A stretch of DNA of 64,000 nt from Platerodrilus igneus (GCA_036346225.1 JARFIW010000139.1:5952001-6016000), one strand, 5' to 3'. Shown: positions 21,861 to 33,630, counted from the first letter of the stretch. Program-made: numbers and translations. The notes: a model not told the origin generated them from the sequence alone.

Positions 21861-23296
21861 TTAATAGTTCGTTTGACTTGGTGTTATTAAATTGCTTATA
21901 AGTTGTGTTCATAATGTCAAATTTTAATTTTTTGGTGCATTAGGGCTCATTGTGGGCGCAACACAACCGCTAGGAGAAACTTATATTTCAACGAGCTTAG
22001 TGCTTAGCGCGACTTAGTTTTTGACTATTTTGTTGTTACCATTAGGCAATTTTAATATAGGATGCATTTTAGTCACAGCAAAATGCATTTGAATTTAAAA
22101 TGTTGTAATGTGATCTTCGTGCCCTTGCAGAATTTGATCTTGACACACAAAAAAGTAATCTTCCAGGAGTCGAACCCGCCATCACTTTGTTATCATAAAC
22201 CGTTGTTTTGTTATAAACATTTTAGTTTTGAAATTAAATATGAAGGTGTATGAAAATTAGTTTTTTCAGCGCCTTTTTCATGCATGTTACACCTATACAG
22301 AAGTGTATTGGGATATCTGAATCTTGCTCTATCAATTTGTAAACTACTTTTATAACAGACTGCGTACGAATTGGAAGAAGCGGAGAGCTAGGCGAGATGT
22401 CTCTCTCAAGGCAAACAAATTGAAGCGAAAAGCTCTATTAATTACGCGAACTGTCGCAATGATTTGTTAACTTAATAGGAATTGCAAAATAGCGTGACCT
22501 GGTTAGTGTAAATTTAGTCAGTGTTGGATTCTTAAATTTTAAAGTGCGCTGTTATCCCGAGTTTATACAACACAATGTTCTCGACATATAACACATTCTT
22601 ATGACTAAGAAAAGAAAGGGCGATAGGTAAAAGGGAAAAAAGGCAATAGATCGCGGCATTCTTGGGCAGGCGGGCGGTAATAATGTTGACCTGAATCTTA
22701 AGAGGCGCAGGCCTGTCCTACTAGCAAAGCCAGGTCAACGACTCTCCCCTTGCGATGCAATATTACGATATTTTCGTTTATTTACATGTTTTCTGTTCTC
22801 TTCTTTATTTCTAATAAATTTCTAACGATATTAAAAGTATGTAGTTCATCAACTTTCGTCGAAATGTAAACAATCATATATCATCGTGGAGAAAAATCGT
22901 TTTTCATTTTGTTTGGTTTAATGTAGAGCAGGAGGAAACGAAAGTTGTTCAACTGTTGTTGAATCGATTATGTGTTTATAAATTTTTGCATAATGATAAT
23001 CGAGTGTAATGAGCGCAACAGAAAACAATGAGAATTGTGCAGTAATGGAATTATTCATAGTAGCATCCACAGGTCCATGCCATTTTTGACCAATTTCTGT
23101 GGAACGTAATATTTAATGACCGAAGAACGCATTATTTACGAACGCTTCTTTCGGAACATTCGACGAACCGTTATTTACAAATTGTTGGGTTAAACGGGTT
23201 AAAGTTTTACAAATATTAACGCTCAGTAAATAATTTCCGTCTTTCTGGCCGCATTTGAAGTACTTTGGTGTTTATTTACTGTGGTATATTCCTGGA

Positions 23297-23299
<3 letters not shown>
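21861..23299. other. Sequence with no recognised gene
   Basis: Short open frames only (longest plausible 22062-22253). No motif or repeat seen. Confidence 0.4.

Positions 23300-23345
<46 letters not shown>
23300..23345. repeat. (AT)n array
   Basis: About 23 AT units ending at the TG start of the right copy of E2. Confidence 0.95.
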
Positions 23346-23348
<3 letters not shown>

Positions 23349-24249
23349 AGTGGTTTTAAAAGGTTAAATTTAACTATAGACAAAGCAATTTGAAACACCC
23401 TGTATAGAGGAAACAACCAGAATTTACGTGCGAAATTTATTTCATTTAGTTCAGTTTAATGTAACAAGTATTAACAAAAATTTACAATTAATGAATGAAA
23501 TTTAGTGAGGTTCGTAAAGAAAATAAATTTTACAAGCCAATGCAATTTATTTATTAATTTAATGGAGTTTAATTACGTCTAATACGCATAAAGGCATGAA
23601 AAAATCAATAAATCCAAGGCGAATAGCGTTCGTTATAACAAACAAATAAATCGGTTGGGTTGAAATACCATGAAAAGAAGCTCCTAGAAATGTTGTGTTA
23701 AAACGTCGGTTAATTAAACACCTGCATGTTTTCTAAATGTCAAGTTCCCCTTATTTTTATAGATAACAAACAAGTTTCAAAGAATATCGGGTAAACGGTT
23801 GGAGGGTTCGCGTAAATGTTAACTAAAAGTTTCCTTAAAGTGCAGAAAGGATAGAGGGGGCAATGAAATACGTCGGAATGAGACAGGCATACGGACAGTG
23901 CATTTCAAAATGCACGTATTCAGTCCACATGGGGTAAATAGAACGCGGACAGGAATTTCGATTCTCTACCACTCAAACAAGGTTAGAAGGAAACATATGA
24001 TATGCATAAGAAAGGGACAGCGTTAAGATAGGCGGGATTTTGAAGACGTCACTGGATATACTATTGGTCGATATTGTTAGTTTTAAAACAGGCAAACACG
24101 GGGATATTTGAAGTCGGGTTTATTGGAAAATATCGTAACGACGCGCAAAATTTCGGGGATTTTGAAAACGGTTGAAACAAAATTTTAAGAACGTGTTATT
24201 TTAAATTAGATTTTTCACGGTAAGAGGGTCTGGAGAGGTTACAGTCGAA

Positions 24250-24347
24250 GCATATAAATACTTTACAAATTATCACGACTCGCTCTCTTATTTCATCGTT
24301 CTCTTAGTACTTTGATCGCTTCAGACTACGAACGAGCTTGTAAGTAT
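24250..24347 (+). promoter_or_regulatory. Putative LTR promoter and first-exon splice donor in E2
   Basis: catataaata (24251-24260) lies ~60 bp upstream of tttgatcgcttcagactacg (24311-24330) and the donor-like cttgtaagtat (24337-24347). The block is conserved in the left copy at 12103-12182. Function is inferred from order and conservation. Confidence 0.5.
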
Positions 24348-24559
24348 ATAAAATTATTTTATTTTAAATAGTACAGTGTTGGCCTCATAATTTGATACGC
24401 GAATAAGTGGCGAGTCTAAATTCTAATTTGAGGTACAGCATTTATTTTAAACAAGCTCGGGAAGTAACGTAAATTTAAAGTAAATTAAACGAAAGTACGC
24501 AAGTATGACAGAAGTGTAATTAATTTGGATTTGGAATTCGATACACCGTGAAGGCAACG

Positions 24560-24680
24560 CAAGCAGCACAACTCAAATGTGGGTTTTTCTACAAACAGCT
24601 AAAGGCGGACAGCAGAGCAGAGCGAAACAACTGTACCGCATCGTTAACGGAGTGGAGGTCTTCAAGAAATTCCAGGTAAT
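24560..24680 (+). other. Conserved exon-like block in E2
   Basis: Open for over 30 codons from about 24577 (WVFLQTAKGGQQSRAKQLYR is visible) up to ttccag/gtaatg. The counterpart near 11800-11910 (minus strand) aligns but has stops. It may be a conserved transcribed segment rather than protein; I do not recognise a domain. Confidence 0.35.
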
Positions 24681-25447
24681 GCTTTAAAATTGTTGTTGTT
24701 ATAAACTATGAAACTATGAATATTGTGTGACGTGTGAGAGTAAATTTTGAAGGGATCGTGCATTATTTTGCGTATTGAAAATAATACGTATGACTAACTT
24801 TATTAAGGTATTTAAATAGAAATCTAAAGGTGTATATAAGGTTTATTAACGTTCCATCAGGAATTTAAAATATTTATTGGGAAGAGTACATGGGTTTGTT
24901 TTTTTTGTTGGTTGTAAGAGTATGCGAAGTACAAAAGCATACATTATTCATAATTAACTGGGTTATCATGAGCTTACCATACTCCAGAGTATACAAATTC
25001 AAAATAAATGATAAATAAAGAACGAAAATAAGGTATTATTCAGAGCCCATTTACTCCGGGTATATTCAATGTGTTTGATATTTTAAATTTAAATCCAGGA
25101 CAGTAGAAAAATAGGATTTATTGAGGTGTAACTTGATCTCTGAAATGTAGATAATCTTGAATTTTATTTGTAAATAGTGTTTAATAAATATTGTATGATG
25201 GTTGCATTATTTTGTGGTTTTATTGAGAGTGTGCGTGAATGATACAGAGTATAATAGTGAATCTAGGTATCCAAGAGCAGGCCCAACTGAGCTAGCCTGG
25301 GAACTGAAGAAGAATTAAGGTGATGAAGAGAGGAATCTGGGTAAGAGATTAATTTTATTAAATTTTTCTATTGTGTGAAATTTTCGAAAATAAAATTTTC
25401 GAATGTTTTTTTACTCTGGTGAGGCGATTTATAAAGGTTCCACGGCA

Positions 25448-25459
25448 ATATATATATAT
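25448..25459. repeat. Short (AT)n between E2 and E4
   Basis: A 12 bp AT tract is all that separates the end of one element from the start of the next. Confidence 0.9.
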
Positions 25460-27261
25460 AATGCTGTGATAAGGGGTTGTTTAGGGGTGTATTGAGTAGT
25501 AAGGGTCGTGTAGTAACAATAAATAGCAATAGGAATCAGAAAACTGCATTTATTTAGCAGAAAAATAGGCAATTCGTACATTATGTAAATAGCAAGCATT
25601 TAACACTCTGTATATAGACCGTTATTAATTTTAAGTAATGCCAGTGAGCATATCTTTCAACAATAGAACGTATATTCAGAAGAGAAATGATCGTACATGT
25701 AGTTGAGAAGTGTTCTACAATTTATAAAATAAATACGCAGTAGAGTAGTTAAAACCTAACAAAACTTTTTGCAAATACGCTGGAACCATAAGAGCTTTGA
25801 TAAGAAAACGCAGTTTGAAAGATGCATAAATACATGAACGAAAACAGCATTAGAGTTACATCATTTATTTTGTACAATTATCCAAAAGGCGATATCTACA
25901 CAAAACAACGTATGGTAAAGATAACAAAGAATACAGTATCTATAGCAAATAAACGTCATTACATGGAAATCCGAATTAATTACATCAGAAACAGCTTCAA
26001 AAATACAGGGAATATTAAAGACAAAACCTGGTTGGTTGGAAACAATCTGCAGAACTGCTTGAAAACCCAACCCACATGTAGCGGGAAAAGGCTATTTAAC
26101 ACCCATTCGGTGATAAGACGAGTCAGTCCACAACTGACGCACGTTGAAGCTACGACACTGTTAACCAAAAATCCACGCGTAAAATAAATAAAGTAAAATA
26201 GATCAAATTTATGTTACAGTGAAAATAGTGCAACAATTACGTCAAGCATATACGAAGAGTTTTTGCCGTTTTTTTTATAGGAAACGTGAGTAGAAATTGG
26301 GTAATTAATTTAAATTAAATATTTATCATGAAAGGGCCTTAATCTGGACAATTCAAATCGGCGTCGACAATAATACTTCTGGTATATTTCCGGACAATTC
26401 AAAGTTGTGCCGAAAAGAAGTTCTAATTCTAAGTGGATTCTAAGGGGACAATTCTAATCGAATTTTGGTACAATTCTAAGCTGCGTCGAAAGTATTTAAG
26501 GGAAGAGATTCAAGGCATATGCAGAGAAATATAAAATAAAGAAGCACGAAGTAATTTTTGAAAAACAAGGGGTAACTGTACTCAAATATTGGTTCAACTA
26601 AGCAGAGCATTGGTATACGAATGAAGACAGCGAGGGGGTGTTCATCCACAACACAAACAACATATCACAGGTCAGATCTACTTAATTTTAAAATATTTTT
26701 CAATTTTAAATTTTAATACCGAATTTATTTAATTTATCCAAAACTTGTAATGAAGTCAACAAGAAACATTGCATACGTTAAACTTACGTAATAAATCATA
26801 AAGAGGTCTAGAACGTTCCAGATTCCTTTGTAGAGAGGTAGTTTTTGGTGACTTTATGTTGAATTAAAAGTATATTAATTTTGGGATAAATAATACATAT
26901 GATGTTAATTGATTGAAGGGTGTATTTAAAGAATTTCAAAAATTGTAAATATTTTTTTTCAATATATAAAATTAATTGACTTCGTTTTATCAATTCAAAT
27001 AGGTAATCATAAAGGAGTGAAAAGAGAAAATTGATCATTGTAACGTTGTGCACTCTGTGTAGATTAAAAAGGGCTAGCCGTGGCATAATAATAAACTAAA
27101 AGATTAATTTGTGAGAAACACACAGCGGTCGCGTTAAGTAAAACGTTCATTACACTGAGTACGGCGTTATCATATCAAATTATTTTTATGACGGCTCAAC
27201 GCTGGGGCTCGATTTAAGGGAAATTACAGAGACAAAAAAGGAGTCTCTACGATTATTTACA

Positions 27262-27264
<3 letters not shown>
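25460..27264 (+). mobile_element. LTR-like element E4 in an (AT)n array, with leader remnant
   Basis: A 1.8 kb element starting TGCTGTGATAAGG and ending CGATTATTTACAGCA, so its ends form the short inverted repeat TGCTGT/ACAGCA. AT arrays lie on both sides. Near the right end, aattatttttatga is followed by a PBS-like leader (27190-27249) and then by gattatttacagca, again suggesting LTR, leader and the last bases of a second LTR. Internal sequence is unlike E1/E2. The open frame at 25822-26187 (121 codons) has no recognisable domain. Confidence 0.55.
27190..27249 (+). other. Primer-binding-site-like leader remnant in E4
   Basis: GGCTCAACGCTGGGGCTCGA here resembles the insect retroelement leader GCGCCCAAC.TGGGGCTCGA and the E1 remnant at 8731-8787. 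Confidence 0.45.
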
Positions 27265-27306
<42 letters not shown>

Positions 27307-27309
27307 TAA
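27265..27309. repeat. (AT)n array
   Basis: About 18 AT units, then an imperfect catatata. Confidence 0.95.
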
Positions 27310-28555
27310 AATAGCGCCATTTTGGTCAATTAGGACAAAATTCTATTTCTTAATATTTCATAATAAAAGTGTAAACTTTCATTACAAACGCTCGGTGCAT
27401 AGAACTACGTTAATAAGAAAGTCATTTATTTCACTGAAATATTGCATTAAAACATTTCAAGTTGGAAATCACGTAATTGTTCATTTTTCAATCAATAAGA
27501 GTTAACACTTTCAGTGAGAAACATCACAAGCAAGCGTTCTGTTTACGAAGGAAACATTTGATGAAATTTAATAATGAAAATGGTTAGAATTTACGTACAG
27601 TAGAGCAGGTCGATTTCGCATTGTTGAGAGCGCTCACGAGTGCTATACTTTGCTGTATAATGCAAGGTTTATTATTGGTTCGGACTACGTGATTTCTAAC
27701 AAGTCCCATAATTGGATAATTTGGCGGACTTTCTGATAATATTGTTGTTTATAATCTGGATGAAAGGTTATATATACAACAACAGTAATTTTAATAGCAT
27801 TATTCCTTTTATTTTGCAAAAAATTAAGTGATTTAAGAATAACTGTGTTCAATAAAAATCAATGCAATTAAAGTATTGCTGATAGTTGATTTTCGCCGAT
27901 TTTAAGAAATTGTAAGTAGACTTACATACTTTAAATTAGTTTTAAGTAATAGGGATATTTAGAATTTCAAATTTTATGCTACTTAGTTTCAATTTAATTT
28001 AATTCTACTCCAATTCAGCTCGTTGTAAATTATAGCTTTCTGGGATTTTTTCTGGTGGAGGTCTGGTGGGATTAAATTCAAGAAACAATCATGTCGCGCA
28101 GGAAGTTTTTGTTTGGGGTTTAAGGAATTGGGAACTGGCAAGTCTATACTTATTTTGTGGTACCAGAGAGATCAAAGGTTAGAAAAACCTTTAAGATTTG
28201 TGATTTTTTCGTATAAGTGGCTTGATGAAGATATTTAAATCTGCAATTAATATTTAATAGTTTTATGGTGAGAAGTAATAACTGTTAGGCTTAATTATTT
28301 TAAAATTTCAAGGTTTCAATTAGGAAATTTATCTGTATCGCAATTATTTACTGGTATCACCGATAAAAGGCATTTTTTTAAAAGTACGGTTGTGACAATA
28401 GAAGTGCAACGTAAGTTTATTTTGACTGTAAGTTAAAATTTTGGTTTTTTATTCTTTTATGTGATTTCTGACTACAAATATTTTCGTTTTTCTATATCTT
28501 ATTATTTGTAAATATTTGTTTATCTAAAAATTTTAGTAAAGGTTAATATGCTAAT
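27310..28555. other. AT-rich sequence with no recognised gene
   Basis: Nothing supported in either strand. Confidence 0.4.
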
Positions 28556-29125
28556 CTATTCGGGATCGAGAGTCTTGTTATGTTCTACTAACTGAAATAG
28601 TAGAGAAAGCGGATTCTTGAATGTAGGTGGAGATTCTGTGTCTGTTGTGTTGAAAACGAAGAGATATAGTTTCAACTTCACTCCACAACCCGTGGGGTTT
28701 TTCAACAACACAGCAAAAATTGATGTCGCCCACGTAGCGCTAAACATTTGCTTAATGACAGTACTGTCTAAATGACTTACAAGTACATCAAGGATGTAAG
28801 GTTTCATCCTTTTTAATTTTTATCCTAAATTCTGTATTTTTGGGGTAGTTGTTTAAGTAGCACAAAATGTTCTAAAGTGTTTGTTCACCATGGCATCGAC
28901 AACATAGGTGTTATTTACATACCAAAACACAGTTTAAGTGCGTAATCTGATTTCGTGAAGATGTTAGCCATCACAGGGGATAAGAGTGTACCCAAAGGTA
29001 TATCAGAGGTTTGTTTGTAATACTGTCAACCAAAGACAAAATGCGTGATGTTGAACAATGCTCTATGGGCTAATCAGATGCTCAACGGAGGAACTTCTAC
29101 TGCAGAATGAAGAGTTTGAACACTT
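28556..29125 (-). pseudogene. Second Penelope-like RT fragment, YVNN active site
   Basis: On the minus strand: YYKQTSDIPLGTLLSPVMAN near 29010 (usually GIPMGSPLSPV), then in another frame WYVNNTYVV near 28925, then YILDVLVSHLDSTVIKQ near 28790 (the LPFLDVLV strand). The catalytic YVDD is YVNN. Stops and at least two frameshifts are present; the nuclease part and N-terminus are absent. Confidence 0.75.
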
Positions 29126-29629
29126 GCCATAGGCCTACCTACCACTTACGGTATAATTTCAACTTTTTCGCGTCGACAATCGTGCATGTCTCTGAACGTG
29201 AAGTATTACGTCTACAAATTTGGTTGCTTGGATTGCCGTCACGTGTAAAACCCACAAGTTAACAAAAACAAACCAGGAGCTTGCCTGGTTTTTTACTAAA
29301 GGCCAAGACTGTCTCCGGCGTCTCAGGTCAGGGTCATCGGCTAGGGTTTCTAAATTTTATCAGCGACGAAGTGAAGTACCTACGCGGTAGCGGAACACCG
29401 TAATTTGTAGGTAGAGGAAAAGGTACTGCAACCGAAAGGAATCATTTCGCCGAACTTATCCGCACACACGTGCGATCTCGTCGAACGCCAATAGTCAAGT
29501 CCTTTGTTGTCACCAACTATCGTACCCTGCCATTTTACGCTTCCTACGCCAATTGCGTTTTGACGACTTTCACATTCTTTTAGCCTGGGAATGCAAACGT
29601 ATGCGATTTACATACCATAACTCATTGGT
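29126..29629. other. Sequence with no recognised gene
   Basis: A short inverted repeat (aaccaggagcttgcctggtt, 29270-29290) is visible. Nothing else. Confidence 0.4.
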
Positions 29630-29800
29630 TAATGTCCCGGAATTCGTGTAAGTGTTGTCACGCACATTAAAGTTTCTTACCTTGCTTGGAACAGCAAGTG
29701 TTTGGAAAAATTCAAAATTTCCAGGTAAAAAATACTCGTTTCCTGGCCAATGTAGTACCTTCCAGTGGAGCATTGGAAAGTCAAATATAGGGTCTGACTT
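29630..29800 (+). mobile_element. SINE copy, 5'-truncated
   Basis: Shares tgttgtcacgcacattaaag, ttccaggtaaaaaatactcg, cctggccaatgtagtacctt and gcattggaaagtcaaatata with the copies at 20197 and 37293. It lacks the tRNA-like head. Confidence 0.75.
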
Positions 29801-30424
29801 TAATGACCAACAAGTACTTTATAATTTTCTGGGGCACTTTTAAACCGTCGCAACGATATAAAGTTTACTTCGAAAATTGAAAAGAATAGAACCTTATCAA
29901 AATCTTTGAAGCATGTGGTCAGGTGATGGTGTATACTGAAACTTTTACATAAAGTAAAATTCCTTCACATCTGGTCGCATCAGCATGGTTCGCAAAAATT
30001 GTCGATAATTACTAGTTTCGCAGTGCGATTAACATTTTACTGTCGTGTGATACCATCTATAATATTGTCTTATGGACAACGACTACAACAATAAAGATAT
30101 CCAGGAAACAAATCCGCTGACATTTGCAGCACCCAACCCAAAATGTCAAACCCCACTCAGTACAATTACAGTGCATCATTTTTAGAAGTCCTTCGATAAT
30201 TTTATAAAATAATCAGTGGGTCGCATTGTTAAAATAATAACAAAAACACAGCCTCCAAAACTATTTATAAATCCGACACCAAACTGTCAGATATACTACC
30301 ATCTCCTAAAAATTAAGAAAACAAATTTAAGGGGCCAGGTGTTTATAGAAAATCCTGCAGATGTGGTGTGGAATACACTAGAGAAACAGAGTGATCAGAC
30401 CAGGTAAGTGAACATTATACAGCG
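29801..30424. other. Sequence with no recognised gene
   Basis: The 63-codon frame at 30216-30407 has no motif I know. It ends directly before the BEL/Pao LTR. Confidence 0.35.
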
Positions 30425-30834
30425 TGTTTGGTCTCCTTGTCGCACGTTTTTGGGTTTAATTTTAAGTCATTGTAAATTCGTAGTTGTAAATCAAATAGTA
30501 AAGCTGTCATTCCTTGTCCCGTTATATCCTATCGTAAACCTCCTTTGTGCCTATGGAAATTAGGTTGAACTAAAGGGGTAGTGATAGACACTTGCTCATG
30601 AACATCGAAAAGAAACGGTTGTTCGTTCGGTAAAGTGAGTGAAATCAATAGTGTCGCCGAATGTGATTTTATCGATAAACCCCTAAAAATACAGTGATAG
30701 TGCGTACGTAGCACGTCCAATAAATCGCCTTACAGTCCACTTCGTTGAAAAGTAGGAACGACACTTAGAACAATAGAAAACGCCTGAGGTAAGCCGATAT
30801 ATAAAATTATAAGACCCCCTCCCGTTATTAAACA
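30425..30834 (+). mobile_element. Solo BEL/Pao LTR
   Basis: A 410 bp unit, TGTTTGG...TTAAACA, aligning along its length with the 5' LTR at 45977-46367 in the opposite orientation. No internal region adjoins. The 5 bp flanks (cagcg, cggtg) are not identical, so either the duplication has mutated or the flank is rearranged. Confidence 0.75.
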
Positions 30835-31200
30835 CGGTGTCTCAGAACAGACAAGTCGTTTGGCGGTGGCCACGCACCGACGCGTTTCTGGCGTTATTAG
30901 CTAATGACATCAAATAAATGAAACTGGCGAAAGGAGGAGAATGGAAAACGTTTCTGACTACACTAATCTTAAATCGTAACTATTGGATAGGAGTAACAGT
31001 AACAATAACAATCAATGAACTTGCATTGTTTATTCATGTTACATGTGATAATGCGTGTCAATAAGTTGATATTGATACAAGTCGTTAGAAAGTCTACCCT
31101 TCGCAATGGAACAATATATTCGACATCACGCAGGATCTTTGTACACAAAGATGATTGACATTTATAATAGGGCGCACTCAAGACATTATAAAACTTATAA
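30835..31200. other. Sequence with no recognised gene
   Basis: Nothing supported. Confidence 0.35.
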
Positions 31201-31965
31201 AAGGACATTTGAATGAATTCTTTTCGTATACTTATTTTTCGCAAAGAAATTTGACAGTTATCCTTTCCTTTCTTAAAAGAAAACGCGCAGAAACAAAAAC
31301 AAATCTCTGCAAACCTTACAGAAAAGTTAAAAGGAAATGCGAAGAAAGAAAAAGGAAATGCTGCAGATTTGGCAGACAACTGAACCAGATTGCAGCGAAA
31401 TTAGAAGAAAGTAACACGAGCTGTACACAGAAATTACAGGAAAATGCCGTAAGCCTTGTAGAAAACTAAACCAGACCGCTGCAAATCTACAGAAAAATTT
31501 TACGGAAGAATTAGATCAGAGTGTAAAATCAGTTGTGGAAAAATTAATGAAAAATTAGAGCCAGTTAAGAAAGGAACTTACACAAAAAACTTCAAAAACC
31601 GTGGAAAAGTTGCTAGCCAAATTTCCTATCGGCTTACAGACGTTGGAAGCAAAGTTCTCCCAAAACTTGCGAAAAATTGAAGAAAAGGTGGTGGAGAATG
31701 GAGATGGAAGAACGGATTAATTTCGTGTCAGTAAAAGTATCGGAGATTGCAACTCCGGTGACACAACAGGACACCTTAGAATTTAAGAATGCCACAGAAA
31801 AACGAAACCTCAAGGTTAAGATCTTGGTGTGTGGTTTCAATCAAAATCATCCAGGATTGCACCAAGTTTTGAAAATATTATATTTAAGTGTTGATGAGCT
31901 AAATTCCTTGGTATGGGAATTGCAATCACTCCTCCCCACTCCTCATAGTAAATGGGTTTGACGTC
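31201..31965 (+). pseudogene. Possible gag coiled-coil region of a gypsy-type element
   Basis: Open pieces at 31155-31469 and 31677-31961, with a frameshifted middle that reads on in the same style. The sequence is rich in E, K, Q, N and L with heptad-like spacing: QLNQIAAKLEESN, CTQKLQENAVSLVEN, LQTLEAKFSQNLRKIEEKVV. Long coiled coils of this kind occur in gag of some insect gypsy elements, and a gypsy pol scrap lies nearby (minus strand). No zinc knuckle or capsid motif seen, so an unrelated coiled-coil protein fragment is possible. Confidence 0.35.
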
Positions 31966-32530
31966 CTTTGTTTGTGAATGGTATTGTTATACAATCTTAG
32001 AGGGTTGCTTGTGTAAATTTTTAAAGTCGTCTGTTTAATTATTTACAAGCTATAATTTTTTTAGTATAGGCATTGAAACCACCGTGAAGAATAACGTCGG
32101 CCGTTGCTGGTAAATGACTTAGAAGATTGCATGTGGAAGTTTTGAAAATTTACTATGCAACCATTTACGAGCTATAAATATTTTTTACTAAAGGGGATTG
32201 TAACCGTCTCCCAAAATTAACTTTAATGTGCCATTGCTGATGAATGATATTATACACCTTAATAGGATTGCATGTGGAAATTTTGTAAATTTTTTATGTC
32301 GCCGTTTACGAACTATAACTATTTGACTTGGAATTACAACCACTTCCCAATTATTAGCTTTGACATGCCGTTGTTTGTGAATGAAATTTATTATAAGTTC
32401 TTGTAGGTTGGTAGGTGAAAATTTTTTATCTAATCGTTTACGGCATATACTTTTTTTAGTATAGGAGTTGCAACCGCTCTCCAAAATTAGCTTTGACTCA
32501 CCGTGGCTGGCGAATGGTATTGTAACCGCG
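31966..32530. repeat. Diverged tandem repeat, unit ~122-141 bp, four copies
   Basis: The block tttac(g/a)(a/g)nctata recurs at 32042, 32164, 32305 and 32437. Each unit also has ttgnaaccnctcccaaaatta, gctttgac(a/t)(t/c)(g/a)ccgt and gaatg(a/g)tatt. Single related units lie at 35100-35225 and 37915-38045. Noncoding. Confidence 0.75.
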
Positions 32531-32574
32531 CGTCGCTTAGTCTAGCTTTTGACCAGCATATTAAGCAGAACGTA

Positions 32575-32880
32575 AACTAGGCATCTACAGAAAGGATAAT
32601 TGATAGCAACTCTGTGGCGTGATATCTTCAGGTGAACTTGATTGACGGGGTACAAGAGTTTGCATGTAAGAGCTTTAATATAATAAGAATTCTCTAGATG
32701 TTATTGGCATAATTCTGATTCGTTCTCGAAATAATCTAGAACAATTGATTAACATATAAATTGACCGTTTGGGGTTTTAGAGAGGAGTCCTTATTCGTTA
32801 AACTTGATTATAATAGTATCTATAAAGTCGTGACATAAAGTAAATTAGTGGCAAGTACTGTTAAAATAAATTGTAATATG
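32575..32880 (+). repeat. Dispersed repeat R, copy 2
   Basis: Aligns with 17990-18275 in the same orientation, including ctctagatnttattnnnata, taatctagaacaattgat and aaattagtggnaannnactg. Confidence 0.65.
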
Positions 32881-32889
32881 TCAGCACCA

Positions 32890-33450
32890 CTAACGAAAAC
32901 AGTCTTTTCCCGATCTATAGTTCTGTAACCACTTTCCAGTAACATCTTTTCGAAATCAAGGTCGAGAACCATCGCAATCCTTGAAAATAGGTAGATATCT
33001 TTTTTTGAACGTCATTTAATCGTCTGCAGTCTACATTAAATCTAGCTGACTCATCTTTCTTTACAAGCACAACTGACGACGGCCAAAGACTAGCAGAGTG
33101 CTCAAACATTCCTTGGTCCTCCATATATCTAAGCATTTTCTCGGCCTCGTTTAAATTTCCTTACCAGCCTCGGTGCGGAGATACGCCATCGCAGGGATTC
33201 TTTCCCACGGGTGCGCACTACATCCGGATTAGATCCGGTTTCAACTAAGAGCTTCGCAGTTTTTCGGTTAAATTGTCCATATATTTAAATGCTTCCTGCA
33301 ATCTTAGATCGTGCGATGCTGAAGATGGTCTCCGGAACAGAATCCGTGCAGGTCAACTTTCACCCTTTCCTGTCGACCGCCTTTAGTTTTCTGGCTTTAA
33401 TGCGACTCTTTTTTGGGCTGTTTATATTTAGACTATCTGCCCAAATTCGC
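32890..33450 (-). pseudogene. Ty3/gypsy protease and RT scraps
   Basis: On the minus strand, NRKTAKLLVETGSNPDVV (33285-33210) looks like a retroelement aspartic protease with the catalytic DTG as ETG. It is followed, after a deletion, by the RT start: MLRYMEDQGMFEHSASLWPS, SSVVLVKKDESARFNVD, CRRLN, then RWFSTL and GYW-like YWKV (33136-32915). The palm catalytic box is not reached. Nonfunctional. Confidence 0.75.
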
Positions 33451-33464
33451 CACAAATCCAACAT

Positions 33465-33630
33465 CTGGGTCCCGTGTGTTATTGTTGTCTCGTACGTTAA
33501 AAATCCCTACCTTACTTGGAATAGTAAGGGTTTGGCAAAATAAAAAATTTCCAGGTAAAAAACTCGTTTCTTGACCAATATTGTGCTTTTGGGTAGAGCA
33601 TCTGCCAAATCAAATGTAGGGCAAGTGCCT
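33465..33630 (+). mobile_element. SINE copy, 5'-truncated
   Basis: Shares gtcccgtgtgttattgttgt, cgttaaaaatccctacctta, tttccaggtaaaaaactcg and the attgtgcttttgggtagagc end with the family. No head. Confidence 0.75.

Larger units (their letters stand above)
23346..25447 (+). mobile_element. LTR-like element E2, right copy (inverted relative to the left)
   Basis: A 2.10 kb element starting TGTAGTGG and ending CCACGGCA, with (AT)n on both sides. It matches 10925-13010 in reverse complement end to end. On the plus strand it has a TATA box (24252), a conserved first-exon block with splice-donor-like GTAAGTAT (24340), a second block with a donor-like ccag/gtaatg near 24675, and AATAAA at 25183. These fit U3, R and U5 of a long LTR. 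No PBS or polypurine tract adjoins, so it looks like a solo LTR. Lineage is unknown. Confidence 0.7.

Noticed and set aside
25822..26187. 121-codon frame inside E4
   Set aside because: No known domain, no similar frame in related elements, and an overlapping minus-strand frame of similar quality.
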